From Linum tenue (lineage: Eukaryota > Streptophyta > Magnoliopsida > Malpighiales > Linaceae): DNA of 64,000 nucleotides. Location of the stretch: NCBI GenBank assembly GCA_946122785.1, contig CAMGYJ010000008.1, positions 16,703,475 through 16,767,474 on the forward strand, given 5' to 3'. Within the stretch, counting starts at the first letter, position 1, and each line of letters starts with the position of its first letter. This document shows, piece by piece, positions 9,759-20,475 of this stretch. Position numbers and translations under genes: made by a program. The notes under the pieces were generated by a model. That model was given only the letters and a program-made list of their open reading frames with translations, made no database searches and was not told the DNA's origin.

Positions 9759-11276
9759 ATGGAAGCGCCTGACCAGCATAATGCCGATAGCATTATCAAA
9801 CTCCCCCGCGATGTGATGCAGCTCATTCTCACGTTCTTGCCCGTAAAAGATGCAGCCAAAACAGCCACACTGTCGAGACAATGGCGGCACAACTGGCGAT
9901 CAAACACTCGATTCGTGTTCGATAGCGATTTTGGTGAAATCTCAGAAGAGGGGGACTATGGTTCCAAAGCGAATGCGCTAATGCTGGCGATCTACAGAGC
10001 TCTGCTGGTTCATGATGGACCAGTAACCAAGTTCATGCTTAAAATTCCTGGACTGCGGCCCTGTCCTGATATCAACCACATAGTTCACTTCCTCGCGAAG
10101 AAGGGTGTCCAGGAAGTCGCCCTTATCTTTATTGATAATGAAGATGACGGCAGTTGGCGAGAGATGCCTTCTGCCTTGTTCTCTGCTCGCGAACTCAGCT
10201 CCCTGATTTTGAAGGATTGTGATTTTTCTAGGGCACCATCCTGGTTTCTGGGATTCACTAAGCTTACCCATCTTTGGTTAGAAAGCGTGGATGCTGACTC
10301 TGGTTTTTATGACGATTTCCTTCCCAAGTGCCCTCTTCTCAAGCACTTGACACTTTTTATCCGGGACACGAATGCGATGGAGTCTCGTGGGAAGGCTGAA
10401 CTAGTAGCTCCATCGCTCGAGGTGTTCAAATCCAATGTGTGGAATATCTGCTTCAGGCATACCCCCCTTCTTTCAGAGGTAGTAATCGAGACACAGCCTG
10501 AGGATTATGCACGAAGCGACTTTGGTGCGTATAATCCGGATGTTGCTGCTGTATTTGCTTCTCTCCCTGCAATCCAGAAGTTATTTGTTAGCCTAGAATG
10601 GATGAAAGTAAGGTTTCATTTCATAATGTTGCTCCATATATGGTATATATGTAACATGTCTTATGTTTTGCTCTCTCTAGTTCCTTGCCTCAGGTAATTT
10701 CCCCGTCATGCTTCCTACACGTCTTTGCCAACTGAAATCCCTCGAAAACCAAATCGTACTGTATCATTCATCGGAAGCACGCCTGCTTCTTTGTCTAATC
10801 AGGAGTTCCCCCAACTTGCAGAGGCTGTACATTCTGGTAATGGGTTTAAATCTCTTGTGAAGTGAAATGTTTTAGTTACACAGCATGTCGGAATCGCTGA
10901 TAGATCTATAGCTATAACTCCTTCTTGTTGATGAATACTGTTGTAGCTCTGTGATGCCCCTTCCTCCCTTCCGCCAACAGAGTTAATTGACAGCTTACAG
11001 TTGCTGTTGGAAGCAGAGTGCGTTCCTCCTGCGAGTTGTTTTCAGTGCCTTGAAGAGTTTGCCATCCATGGATTTACGGGTACACTGATTGAGTTGGACC
11101 TTGTGAGGCTTGCGCTAACTTCTGCCCCACAACTTCGGACGCTTTTCATCTATCCGGAAGTGAATTCGGACCTCCGAAAGGATGTCAAAGTCTTGATGGA
11201 GGTGACACGATATAAGCGTGCTTCCACTGAAGCAGAGGTCAGATATGTTTGGAAAGAGCAGGCTGACACTTCTTAG
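9759..11276 (+). CDS. F-box/FBD/LRR-repeat protein (gene A)
   Basis: Three exons: 9759-10607, 10681-10836 and 10947-11276, all introns GT-AG and phase 0, 444 residues with no stops. The F-box is at residues about 8-50: LPRDVMQLILTFLPVKDAAK, then SRQWRHNW. The middle has irregular leucine-rich repeats (LSSLILKDCDF, PSWFLGFTKLTHLWLESV, FLPKCPLLKHLTLF). The C-terminal FBD-like region has CFQCLEEF and VTRYKRASTEAEVRYVW. The family act as substrate receptors in SCF ubiquitin ligases; the target is unknown. The start is supported because the leader and the NADxIxxLPxDVMQ opening align with genes B and C. Intron 1 is only 73 bp. A foldback element ends 140 bp upstream and the leader is partly duplicated, so expression may differ from B and C. 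Confidence 0.9.
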
Positions 11277-11640
11277 CTTCACACTCTTTGAAGGTTTCAT
11301 GGTCATCACTCTTTCGACCGACGAGCCTGATGATATGTAGCTCTTACTCGTCATCCCTGTGGTTCATCTTCCTTCTGACTTTTTTTGAAATTTGGTGCTC
11401 GTTTAATTTTTGGAGAAATGAAGAAGGGTTATGGTTTTTTTTTTTGTTTGGCTTTGATATTTTGTTTGTTGTTACTTCTCAAAGTAGACTTTATCTTCCA
11501 AATCTTTGTCAAGATGGATGTGTCTGCGTTGCACGAACATATATCTAATGGCTAAGGGTGGTTTGCATGAAAAAATTGAACTTCACAAATCATTTCCATT
11601 TTGTAGAGAATAATAAAATGTGAAAAAAGTAAATAACACA

Positions 11641-11806
11641 TAGTTTAGCCCGTTGACCATAAAGATTTATTCGAAGCTGGGATTAGTTCACGAAGAGCAT
11701 AGCTTGTAGTTGTTAATTGAGATAGACAGGTAGTTTAGCCTGTTGACCATAAAGATTTCCTCTCCCGAAAAAAGTAGTATAAGCATGCTTGTAGTTGTTA
11801 ACTGAG
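11641..11806. repeat. Imperfect tandem duplication (about 90 bp x2)
   Basis: TAGTTTAGCC(C/T)GTTGACC and ATAAAGATTT at 11641 and 11731 are each followed by GCTTGTAGTTGTTAA(T/C)TGAGA near 11702 and 11787. The middle parts differ. Confidence 0.75.
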
Positions 11807-14077
11807 AAAAGACAAATTAAAATGGAAACACAAAAAATTGGCATGGCTAGTGATCACCGCAGGACCAGTCGAGTTGGGTTGGTTACTTATCGAGTCGAGC
11901 TGGATTGAATTTTGTCTTTATAAGTCTAAATAGTTGACCCTTAAATTAAACTCTAAATAACATATAACTTGAATATTGTAATATTTTTATGTCATATATA
12001 ATACATGTTGTTAATGGAAAAAGAATGATAGTAAAATTTCATCACTAATTGATCTCATGTTTATGAGCCACTCAATCGAACTAGCTCACGGGCCTCGTGA
12101 ACCGAACAAGGGTGAGCACAGGTTGGGATCGTTTACTAACGAGCCAAGTTATAAATGAGCTTTTCTCAAATTGAACATCGAGTTGCTGGTGAGCAGTTTA
12201 GCTCATTTGGAGTCCTAGTAGTAATAATTTATGACTTGTCTATTATTAATTAGTTATATTACGGAACTACTTGTTCTTTGTTTATGATAATTACCCTAGC
12301 TTTCATATGGGGCGGAGAGAGAGGGAGTAGTGGATTTTCCATTTTGATTTTTTTTTATATTAATTAAATTAATTATTGATTTAAGAAATGATAATTGACC
12401 TTTGAACTATTTTTTTGTAACACTTCGATTATTTATTTATTTATGTTCGGCCGATAATAATGTACTAGCTTGTACCCGACCGTTGGTCAGATAAATTTTG
12501 TTTTTATTATTAATGTTAAATGATCGATGCTTTCAAATGATTTAGAATCGTCGAAGTAGTTTATACATAATTTGGAAGTTATTTTGTGTTATTTGTGTCA
12601 TCAGTGGTAATTAATTCATAGATATTTTTGTTGATTAGGTACCCCAACTACGGTATTTAAAAAGGTAATAGGTCACTCATCTAAATGAAATCTCACCTTG
12701 CTCATGCCTTAACTGATTTCCATTGTATGATGGAAGTGAAAATCTTGCATAGCAACATATTAGTAATTTATAAATTGTTAACGGAAACACTACTGGCGGT
12801 GGGAGTTTGGTGTTGAAACACTTTTATGCGAGTATTTCATATGTTGTATATATTTTCATATTTTAGAAGAAATTTGTGCACTTCTTATTGTCAGCGTAAA
12901 TTATTGAAAAAATATTTCTTCATAAGATTCATAATTATTTACTTGCAGTTATATGATTTTCTAACAAAACTCAAATAATTATTCACTAAAGTGGTAATCT
13001 GGAAGGATTAAAATTAATCACATACTGGGTTCAAACTTTGTTATCAACAATCATCTAAAATTGTATCATTAAGAAAGTATAAATTATTAGATGACAATTG
13101 ATTGGTAACTAATATCTTTATCCAAAAAAAAAAAATGCAGTCCTAAAAGTTGACATTAACTTATGAGGATAGTTCAAGACTATTATGATGACAAATATGT
13201 AAAATATCCAAACATACGATTACTTGTTGCGTAACATTAAGAATAGCATGCACAACCTCAATATTGATTCAACATCATATTCCATAGGAGATACAAACCA
13301 TCATATATTTAAAGGATGAAACTCAAAATAAAGTTCATCAAACACATGATAGTTCATTCAACTTCCCGTACCAAAATATAAACCACTACTTCACAGACTC
13401 AATTCATCACAATCATAAATAAAGTCAAAGAAATATATTAACCCAAACGAACTACCAAAGACGTCGGAGAACAATACATTTAAACAAACACCAATTTTAT
13501 TAGTGAAACCATTTACATATTTCAGTCCCATGTTTTGTTATAACCATTAAACCTTCAACTGAATTAGAGATGGTAATAAGCGGGCTTGGAGCAAATTATC
13601 ACATCCTCATCTTCAAATATTCTACCTATATACCCACCATATATCCATGCCGAGGAAGGTTTTGCAACTCTACTCCTATGCCTGCGATTTTCAGCTACTC
13701 GTAAGTAACATCTGTTTGATAATCCAATATTACTATACCTAAAATTCAACATTAAAACGTCAATAATAACAATAAGGAGACCTAAAATTTATGGAATCAA
13801 CAAAGATACAACCATTATATATACAAAGCAATCCAAATGAAGTTTCTCGTACTATAAAACCATATGCAAAAATAATAGTCAGTCAGAAATCAAGATTACT
13901 TTGCAGCAAATAGTGGCAAGAGTATCAAATTCCTTCACATAATAATATATTAGAAAAGCATTAATCGGTAAACCCCAAACCAAAGATTTTGATTGATTGT
14001 CCTGCATGACCACTTCTTTCTTCTATGGAGGAAACAACAAAAGCCTTCATTGAAAGGAAATCAGTCGGCACATGCCT

Positions 14078-14152
14078 CAAAGGATACAATATCCCCTTTT
14101 CATTGCTTTATTCAGACCAAAGAGAATAGCTCTTCCCTCAGCTACTTCCGGG
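14078..14152 (-). pseudogene. Possible non-LTR RNase H-like relic
   Basis: On the minus strand one frame reads VAEGRAILFGLNKAMKRGY before a stop. This resembles the AEAxAxxxGLxxAxxxG segment of the RNase H domain in plant non-LTR elements. Surrounding frames are broken. The match is short and could be chance. Confidence 0.3.
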
Positions 14153-15153
14153 TTTCATTTAACCGTATCAATTTGGAGTGCAGCCAATACAACCTCTTTC
14201 ATCCAGTAGTATTTCTTTGGACTGCATAATAAACACACAATTGCCAAACATGGTATGGATTGATACCCCAATCAAAAACTCGATGTCAAAACCCCTCCCG
14301 ACTACCCGAAAGGAGGAGATCCACTACACTATTCATCAATCGAGAATCATTTTCTTAACAGGCAAAAACTCAGTAGATAGCAATCCGAAATACATATAAA
14401 GACTATGTGACCCTTCTTCTCTGAGCAGTAAAAAATGTGACGACGTTTACCTCCATACGTGGTAGGCGACAATAACCATGTTCAACTTCCAGCACTACCA
14501 CAACAGTCAAGCACCAGTGTGGACTCTATACTTTTCCACCTACAGCAGTCTGCTATCTCATCCTAATGTATTCCCAGTCCCGCAACAACACCAAAGACAA
14601 CTCAATGTTTTCAAAGCAACAACTGACTAACAATTAAACCATGTCCAACATAGAAATTCTTCATATAAGAAATCATTTCAGCTGGCCAGGCAGAGCCTGA
14701 CGACTACAATTTGTTGTCAGTCAACCACACCACCGATGGGTCCAAAAATTGAAAAAATAATAAACTAAAGAATAATGGAAATAGGAAAACTAAATTTCGA
14801 ATTTGTTGTTTACCCGAATGATACATCTTAACCTGCTCTTGACATCACCACCACATTACTATGATATGTATTTCAATAAACTTCTCAAGTAATTGGCATT
14901 ATTCCGCTTCTCCCTGTACTACATCTCGAAACCATACCACAACAAACTCTTCCCACTTATCTAACAATCAGTTTTAATAGTCATTCCCTCAAACTTCCCG
15001 AGCCTAGGTCACATTTTGGGGATGGTCTTCTCACCCAAGTATCATGCTGTCGAATTTCATTTTCATTACGACTTGACTAAGTGAGTAACCACTTAAGTGA
15101 CAATGCTAAAAGCTTATGTAGTGATCCCTCACCTATGATTCAGCTTATACTAA

Positions 15154-15922
15154 TCATTTCAAATCCATTATCAAGATACCTCCTTTTATTGTACCAGTAA
15201 TACCAACTGAGGAAGACTGCAATAAAAAAGCACCACCGAGAAGATTGCAAAGACACAGCTCTAGGAATAAAAAAGCATCACCGAGAAATCAACACCCACC
15301 ACCACAATCACTGCCATGATTCCATCAACATAACAGAAACAATAGAAGAATAAATTGGAGAATGAGGGAGAGAGTACTTGGACTTTATTGTTCGCAAGGA
15401 TACATAATTCTTTAGTAGGAATGAATGACACAGCATGTTCTGGAATCTGATGCAACAGGCCTTGAAATTGAGTACTACGCTTTACACTTGAACCAACAAC
15501 CTGTAGCATTCAAAAATTGACAAACCATTACACCATAATACCCAACATAGAATAATTAAATCATACTAAATTGATTCAATAAGCCAGGCAACTCATGAGG
15601 CCTACATTTAGCAGCCAATCAAACATAACCAGGCTCTTTGCAAAACTAACCAAACACAACCGTATATGATTCGTCGGAGCCACTTCATTCTCAGGTGGAT
15701 GCCACTGCAACTACTATGTGTACCAATCAAAGTAGCATAAGTAGAAGTAAAACTATGTGTTGGTTAAGAATCCAATTTCCATCTCAGTGGTAGATCACAA
15801 ACTGAAAAATCAAAACACGAGAAATTATTTTGTTTTGGCTAAAGCAACACTTCAATTATATCCACCATAATAATTTGAATTAAGATTACCTCGTCAAGTG
15901 CTGAAGAAGGGTGAGACAATAT
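15154..15922 (-). pseudogene. 3' half of a minus-strand gene split by a retroelement
   Basis: Continues the gene at 42541-43726. Pieces: second part of exon 4 (15922-15890; its donor GAG|GTAATC), exon 5 (15500-15378, 41 codons; acceptor CTACAG|GTTG, donor CCAA|GTACTC) and a possible last exon (15216-15154, 20 codons plus TGA; acceptor TTATTGCAG|TC). All proposed junctions are phase 0. Exon 5 begins VVGSSVKRSTQFQGLLHQIP. I do not recognise the family. The exon model is inferred from splice signals and frame, not from homology, so details may be wrong. Confidence 0.45.
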
Positions 15923-16011
15923 TGTTGGGTCTAGTATTAACCCGCCTAATACGGGCCCAAGCCCACCACAAAGCGTCTCACCTTGGACCCGAGCCCATTC
16001 GAGGGTCCAGT

Positions 16012-16170
16012 ACACCGGGAGGCGTCCAGTCCATCCGGAGGGCGTCCATCACCGGGAGGCGTCCAGCCTACCCGGGGGTGTCCACCACCGGGAGGCGACC
16101 ATTCACCGGAAGGCGTCCATCGACGGGAGGCGACCAGTATACCGGGGGCGTCCATGACAACGGGAGGCGT
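16012..16170 (+). repeat. GC-rich minisatellite in the LTR U3 region
   Basis: About nine degenerate 16-19 bp units of the form ACCGGGAGGCGTCCA(T/G), present in both LTRs and in a further cluster at 41780-41880 just inside the 3' LTR. Confidence 0.75.
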
Positions 16171-16189
16171 CCACAGGATGCCTCCGACT

Positions 16190-16200
16190 CCTATATAAAG
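16190..16200 (+). promoter_or_regulatory. LTR TATA box
   Basis: CCTATATAAAG at 16190-16200 lies between the minisatellite and the CT-rich presumed transcript start. The 3' LTR has CTATATAAGG at the same place. Confidence 0.65.
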
Positions 16201-16455
16201 AGGCCAGACCCTCCAAGCAAAGGGACTTCTCTCCCTTCCCTCATTTCACCACTTATGGTTCTCTCTCTAAACCCTATCTCTCTCTACATTTCTCTCTACA
16301 CTCTATCATATATCCTATTCTAACTTGGGCGTCGGAGTGTAGATCACGGGGGCCGCCCCCGACTCTCCACAGGTTTCTTCCACTCCCAGGAGATCAGACG
16401 AGGGAGTCCGAATCAAGGTTCCACACTAATCCCCGGTACTAATCCGGGTCAAACA

Positions 16456-17111
16456 TTTTGGCGCCCACCGTGGGGCCGAGATTTTGAGATTCTTTTCGTC
16501 TGATTTTCGAAGAGGGGAAGAGATCGCCTCTCCCGCCACCAACTTGAAGTCTCAATAGCCATCTCTGAAGATGAAAATAAAACCCATCAGAGGTTGAAGA
16601 AAAAGGGAACTCGACTTCCTTCCTCGCCAGGCCATCGACGTCAACAACTAAGAAGAGCTCTAGGAAGAAAAGCTGGATTCTTCTCCGCCAGCGCAACTCT
16701 TCGTCTTCACAGGTCGCCTCCCAACCACGCACCTCCGTTGGAACAACTCGCCATAGGGTCGCGGAACAAACAAAAACCCACGGCCTCCTCCACCTTGAAA
16801 CCTTAAGTCAGATCTGCATCTCTCCAAGCCATTAGCCGCCTAAGAACAAAAATAGGAATTTCCAGATTCCGGCCACCGGAGTTGCTAGCCTCGTCGGAGC
16901 TCCGGCGGGGAAAAGGTAAAGTATTATCGCTGCTGTCAACATCATTTTTGTCTCTCCCAAACGTCCCTGTCCCTCTGAAAAAGCAGCTCTGCTACAGTGG
17001 CAGGATCTGCAAAATAAAACAAAAGCCTGTTGTGTCAGCCACTCTTTCTCTTTTCCCAAGGAAAGCCACAGCCAGCCTGGCGCGGCCCATTGGTCGCTCC
17101 CCGCATCCGCA
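16456..17111 (+). other. 5' internal region of the Tat-like element
   Basis: Leader and possible start of a lost gag. Only short frames, none recognisable. It ends where the Ogre-like element begins at TGTGGCAACTG. Confidence 0.6.
16459..16475 (+). other. Primer-binding site-like sequence
   Basis: TGGCGCCCACCGTGGGG three bases after the 5' LTR. Placement and the TGGCGCC start fit a tRNA primer site of Tat-branch gypsy elements; I do not assign the tRNA. Confidence 0.6.
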
Positions 17112-17749
17112 TGTGGCAACTGCCCCTCAAGATCGGGGTATCCGTCGCGAATTGCTCGGAGTCGCCATCGATCATATATTGGTGGATCGAACACCGTTGG
17201 TCCCGGTTCGACCTATCGGTCTAAACCAGGATTTGGTCTGCGAATATTGGAGATTTGGGTGTTCGGGAGTACGGTTACGTGTGGGGAAGTGTATTCACAC
17301 CCCACAACGCCCAAAATTGGTACTACTTAAATCGATAAGTTTTAAATGGTTGAGTGTTTAAATTGTTAGTGATTTAATTTAAAGTCCTATTGGACTATTG
17401 AGTTAAAATAAATTTCGTATGCTATCGACATACGATGAGATTCATGTCTATTGACATACATCTCGAGAAATAAAAAGTTATGATTAGTTGGACTCAATTG
17501 ATTAATGATTATGGAAAGATTACACTACAAAAATAATCATAATCTATTAACCATAATTTAATTTTATTGAATCTTTAGAAGAAAAAAAAATACAAATGCG
17601 TAATGACGTAGTGAAAAAGATATTTAGAAGATTCTGATGTATGAAAATAATGACGATATAACTAGATAAAAATTTCTTATACGTTTAATTGATTATGTAT
17701 TAAGCATGATAAGGAATAAAACTAGACGAAGGGCCTAAAAGGTTCAAGA

Positions 17750-17830
17750 ATTGTGATGTAGCTCAATGGTTTGTTGTGGAGAGTGGTGGTGAGTAATGAG
17801 GTGAAGGTCGTCGGTTCGAAACCACGAAGG
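17750..17830 (+). other. tRNA-like (SINE-head-like) segment inside the LTR
   Basis: TGTAGCTCAATGGTT (17757-17771) fits a Pol III A box and GGTTCGAAACC (17813-17823) fits a B box, 42 bases apart. This is the layout of tRNA genes and of tRNA-derived SINE heads. There is no clear seven-base acceptor stem, so I do not call a functional tRNA. The same segment is at 27938-28004 in the other LTR. Confidence 0.45.
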
Positions 17831-17888
17831 TACATTTTTACGATTTAAGGCTTGGAGGGGTAGATTGGTCATTTACGTTGAGGCCAGA

Positions 17889-17899
17889 GGTATATAAGT
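17889..17899 (+). promoter_or_regulatory. TATA-like box antisense to the element
   Basis: GGTATATAAGT is followed by AAAACCCTAATCTAACC and a CT-rich stretch (17960-18025), which looks like a plant 5' leader on the plus strand, opposite to the element. Present in both LTRs (28070 in the other). Confidence 0.4.
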
Positions 17900-19535
17900 G
17901 AGCTTTAACTGAATAAAAACCCTAATCTAACCTAACCTAGCAGCTGGGCGAACGGCCGCTCCCCTCTCTCTCTCTACCTTGCCCTCTCATTTTTTCTACT
18001 CTCTCTCCCCTTCATTTCTCCTTTCTTCTCCAGAGAACGAAAAAAAATCACTCTCTCAAAATCGCCGCCATTCTTTCTCTCACCTTCTCTCATGTTCGTA
18101 TCCGGAACCCACTCTAATCGTTAGAGGAAAAACGAACCCAACTCCAAATCCATGGCCGCCCTGCACCTCTACTCTCAATCCGTTCGTTTTCTCGTTTAAA
18201 TGGTGACGATAATGAAGAATCAAAAATCGGGTAAACCTCTTTGACATGCATGTTTGTTTTCTCGATTTTTTTATCCCGATTTTGGGGGAGTTCGGGTTCT
18301 CACCCTTTCTGCTTTTTTCTGGGCTTAATGGCGGACGAGGGGAGAAGAGGGAGTCGCCGACGGAGACTAGACCGACGGTAAGTGGCGGATTATGGTTTTG
18401 CATGTTTGATTTTCTGGGTTTTTGGTGTTCGAGCATGTTTCTAACCTTCTCCCCATTTTTATTTTTGGGTTTGATCGAGGGGAGAAAGGAGTCTCCGGCC
18501 AGCGAGATTCTCCGATATTGGTGCGAGAGGGGAAAAGTCGACGGTCGACCTTTTTTGCTGTGAGTATTTTTGTGGTTTTATGTGGGTTTTAAAGGGTTTC
18601 GGTTTGTTTCTATTTCTGACTGATGGTTTGATTTATTGGGATGCAGGTTTCGGAGATGGCTTAGATCTAGGTGAGTTTTTCCTAAACTCAGTTTACTACG
18701 GCTGGAGAGATAAAACCGGAAAAGTGAATCATGTTGTTGATTTGAGAAAGGTTCACAGATCTGGTATTTTGGGATTGTGATCTGGTGTTTGTGGGTGGGA
18801 TGTGATGAATATGTGAGATTTGGTTTTCATTCCATGGATGCATTATCTGTGTTTATGTATGTGCAAAAATGATGCGAGAATTGAAATATGACATATATAA
18901 ACGAACTAGTAAATAACAGAGAGTAAATAGCATAATAAGTAATTAGTAATTAGCTTAACATAAGAGTAGAGATAGTTATATGCTATTATGACTAATTAGT
19001 TAGTAAATTAATTGTGCTTGAAATAAGTAGATAAATGGGCCGAGAATAAAACAGAGATGAATGGAAGAACTGATAATGTAAATCTCGGATTTGATTAGCT
19101 TTCAATCACTCTTTTAACTCAATTTGGTTACAGTGTAGTTCGATAAGAGTTGATTGATTTTTAAAGAGTATATTGTGAAGAAAGATATGCTGATAATGAT
19201 AATAATTGAATGATATTGAAAAAAGGAAGAGTAGTAGAGATGATAATAAATCATTAGTATATTATCATAACTGGAATATAAACCTGGGTTTTGCTCAATA
19301 CAAACCTCTTTGGGCGGCTTATGTTTGCCTTGAGGTCTTCTGCTTCTATTTTACAGAAAATAAAGGACAAAAACAATATATATGTATTTCTCTTTCTAAT
19401 TTCCCAGCGTTTCCCTTCTCTGACCAGACTAAGAACAGAATGACTCTGATTTGACTATCAAAAAGAAGAAGCTAGCACTGACAAAGAAAGAAGTGTTTTT
19501 TTTCTCAAAGGCCTCCTTTCCTTGAGAATTGTGCC

Positions 19536-19546
19536 TCCTTTTATAG
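19536..19546 (-). promoter_or_regulatory. LTR TATA box on the element's strand
   Basis: On the minus strand GCTATAAAAGG, followed by GGCACAATTCTCAAGG. This is the likely promoter for the element transcript; the duplicate is at 29717-29727. Confidence 0.55.
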
Positions 19547-20093
19547 CAAGTTGAGACGGTGGTGTCTGAGCTCGGCCTAACCATTTTTGGTTCGACCGGT
19601 TCGTTGGGTTGGGCCTTTCCTGGGCTGGTCAGGATCTGACCCATGAGATCTTGGGCTCTCTTGGGTCTGACTGTGGGCTATGATCTTCTGGACTTGTCTT
19701 GGTTCTGGGTCTGAATAGACTGTCTCATTTCTTGTTGTTTGGCAGGTCCATTGCTGGCTTCAAAAAGAGATGGAAGAAACATGTATTGATTGTAATTTTC
19801 ATGTAGTAATTCTTATTTGTAATTTGTATTCTGATTGTAATTGTATAATTTATTGATAATTTAAATAAAACTTTATTCTTCTTCTGTATTTTCTGTGTTG
19901 GGCCGAAAGCGTAAATTGGAAGCCAATCGGTCCTATTAATCCACTTGAATCGAATTTGAATAATTTATACAATCGTCGATATTTTAGACTCGCAATGGTC
20001 AATCTAGTGGCCAACCTAATTATCTTACGACATTTAAAGATTAATTAGAATTTTTAGTTGAGTAATTGACCCGGACAAAATGGGGTGTCTACA

Positions 20094-20105
20094 GTTGCCC
20101 CCCTT
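20094..20105 (-). other. Polypurine tract
   Basis: Minus-strand AAGGGGGGCAAC directly before the LTR start TGTAGACACC, the expected plus-strand primer. Confidence 0.75.
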
Positions 20106-20238
20106 GTATATCTCTTTATGTAAAGAATTATACAAAGTTCCCGTATAGACACCACATTTTCTCAGTTCAAGTGGAGGATTATATTTTGCTGGTGAGGTAT
20201 TTTTCGACATGCGTCATCGCCAATTGTTACATTTTCTC

Positions 20239-20475
20239 GATGATGACGTAAATGAAGCGCACGTCAACGCTAATTATTTTTTTCTGATGATGACGTAAAC
20301 GAAGCGCACGCCAGCGCTAACTGTTGAACTCTTCTGAAAATGACGTAAACGAAGCGCACGTCCGCGCTAATTGTTGGGGTTTCCTGATGATGACGTAAAC
20401 GAAGCGCACGTCAGCGCTAATTGATGAGTTTTCCTGATGATGACGTAAACGAAGCGCACGTCAGCGCTAATTGTT
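20239..20475. repeat. Five-copy minisatellite rich in TGACGTAA and GCACGTC
   Basis: Five units of about 55-60 bp, each with TGATGATGACGTAAACGAAG then CGCACGTCAGCGCTAATT, with small changes. The unit carries TGACG and ACGTC half-sites in opposite orientation. It sits at the 3' end of the element interior, where Ogre-type elements often have tandem repeats. Confidence 0.85.

Larger units (their letters stand above)
11277..15153. other. Intergenic, AT-rich, old transposon debris
   Basis: No intact gene seen. Contents: an imperfect tandem duplication (11641-11806); a region of CGAGTCGAGCTGG/GAGCC motifs (11870-12210) typical of degraded hAT-type sequence; long AT-rich stretches (12220-13560); a GAGATGGTAATAAGCGGGC start at 13565, like the GGGATGGCAAT family; and a short RNase H-like relic (14078-14152). 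Confidence 0.4.
15923..16455 (+). repeat. 5' LTR of the Tat-like element
   Basis: TG...CA ends. Upstream half contains a GC-rich array of CACCGGGAGGCGTCCAT-like units (about 16012-16170), then a TATA box and a CT-rich leader. Confidence 0.92.
17112..20093 (-). repeat. 3' LTR of the Ogre-like element
   Basis: 2,982 bp, essentially identical to 27293-30274. Contains a TATA box on the element's strand (19536-19546), a second TATA-like motif on the other strand (17891) and a tRNA-like segment (17757-17823). Confidence 0.92.

Noticed and set aside
15898..16323. Long open frame across the LTR (Gly/Pro/Arg-rich)
   Set aside because: It follows the GC-rich minisatellite of the LTR and recurs in the 3' LTR; it reflects repeat composition, not a gene.
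17750..17830. Functional tRNA gene
   Set aside because: A and B boxes fit, but no acceptor stem or anticodon arm can be drawn; kept as a tRNA-like segment only.
17979..18780. Several small frames repeated at 28160-28961
   Set aside because: They lie in the two identical LTRs of the Ogre-like element. No known domain; kept only as a possible antisense unit.
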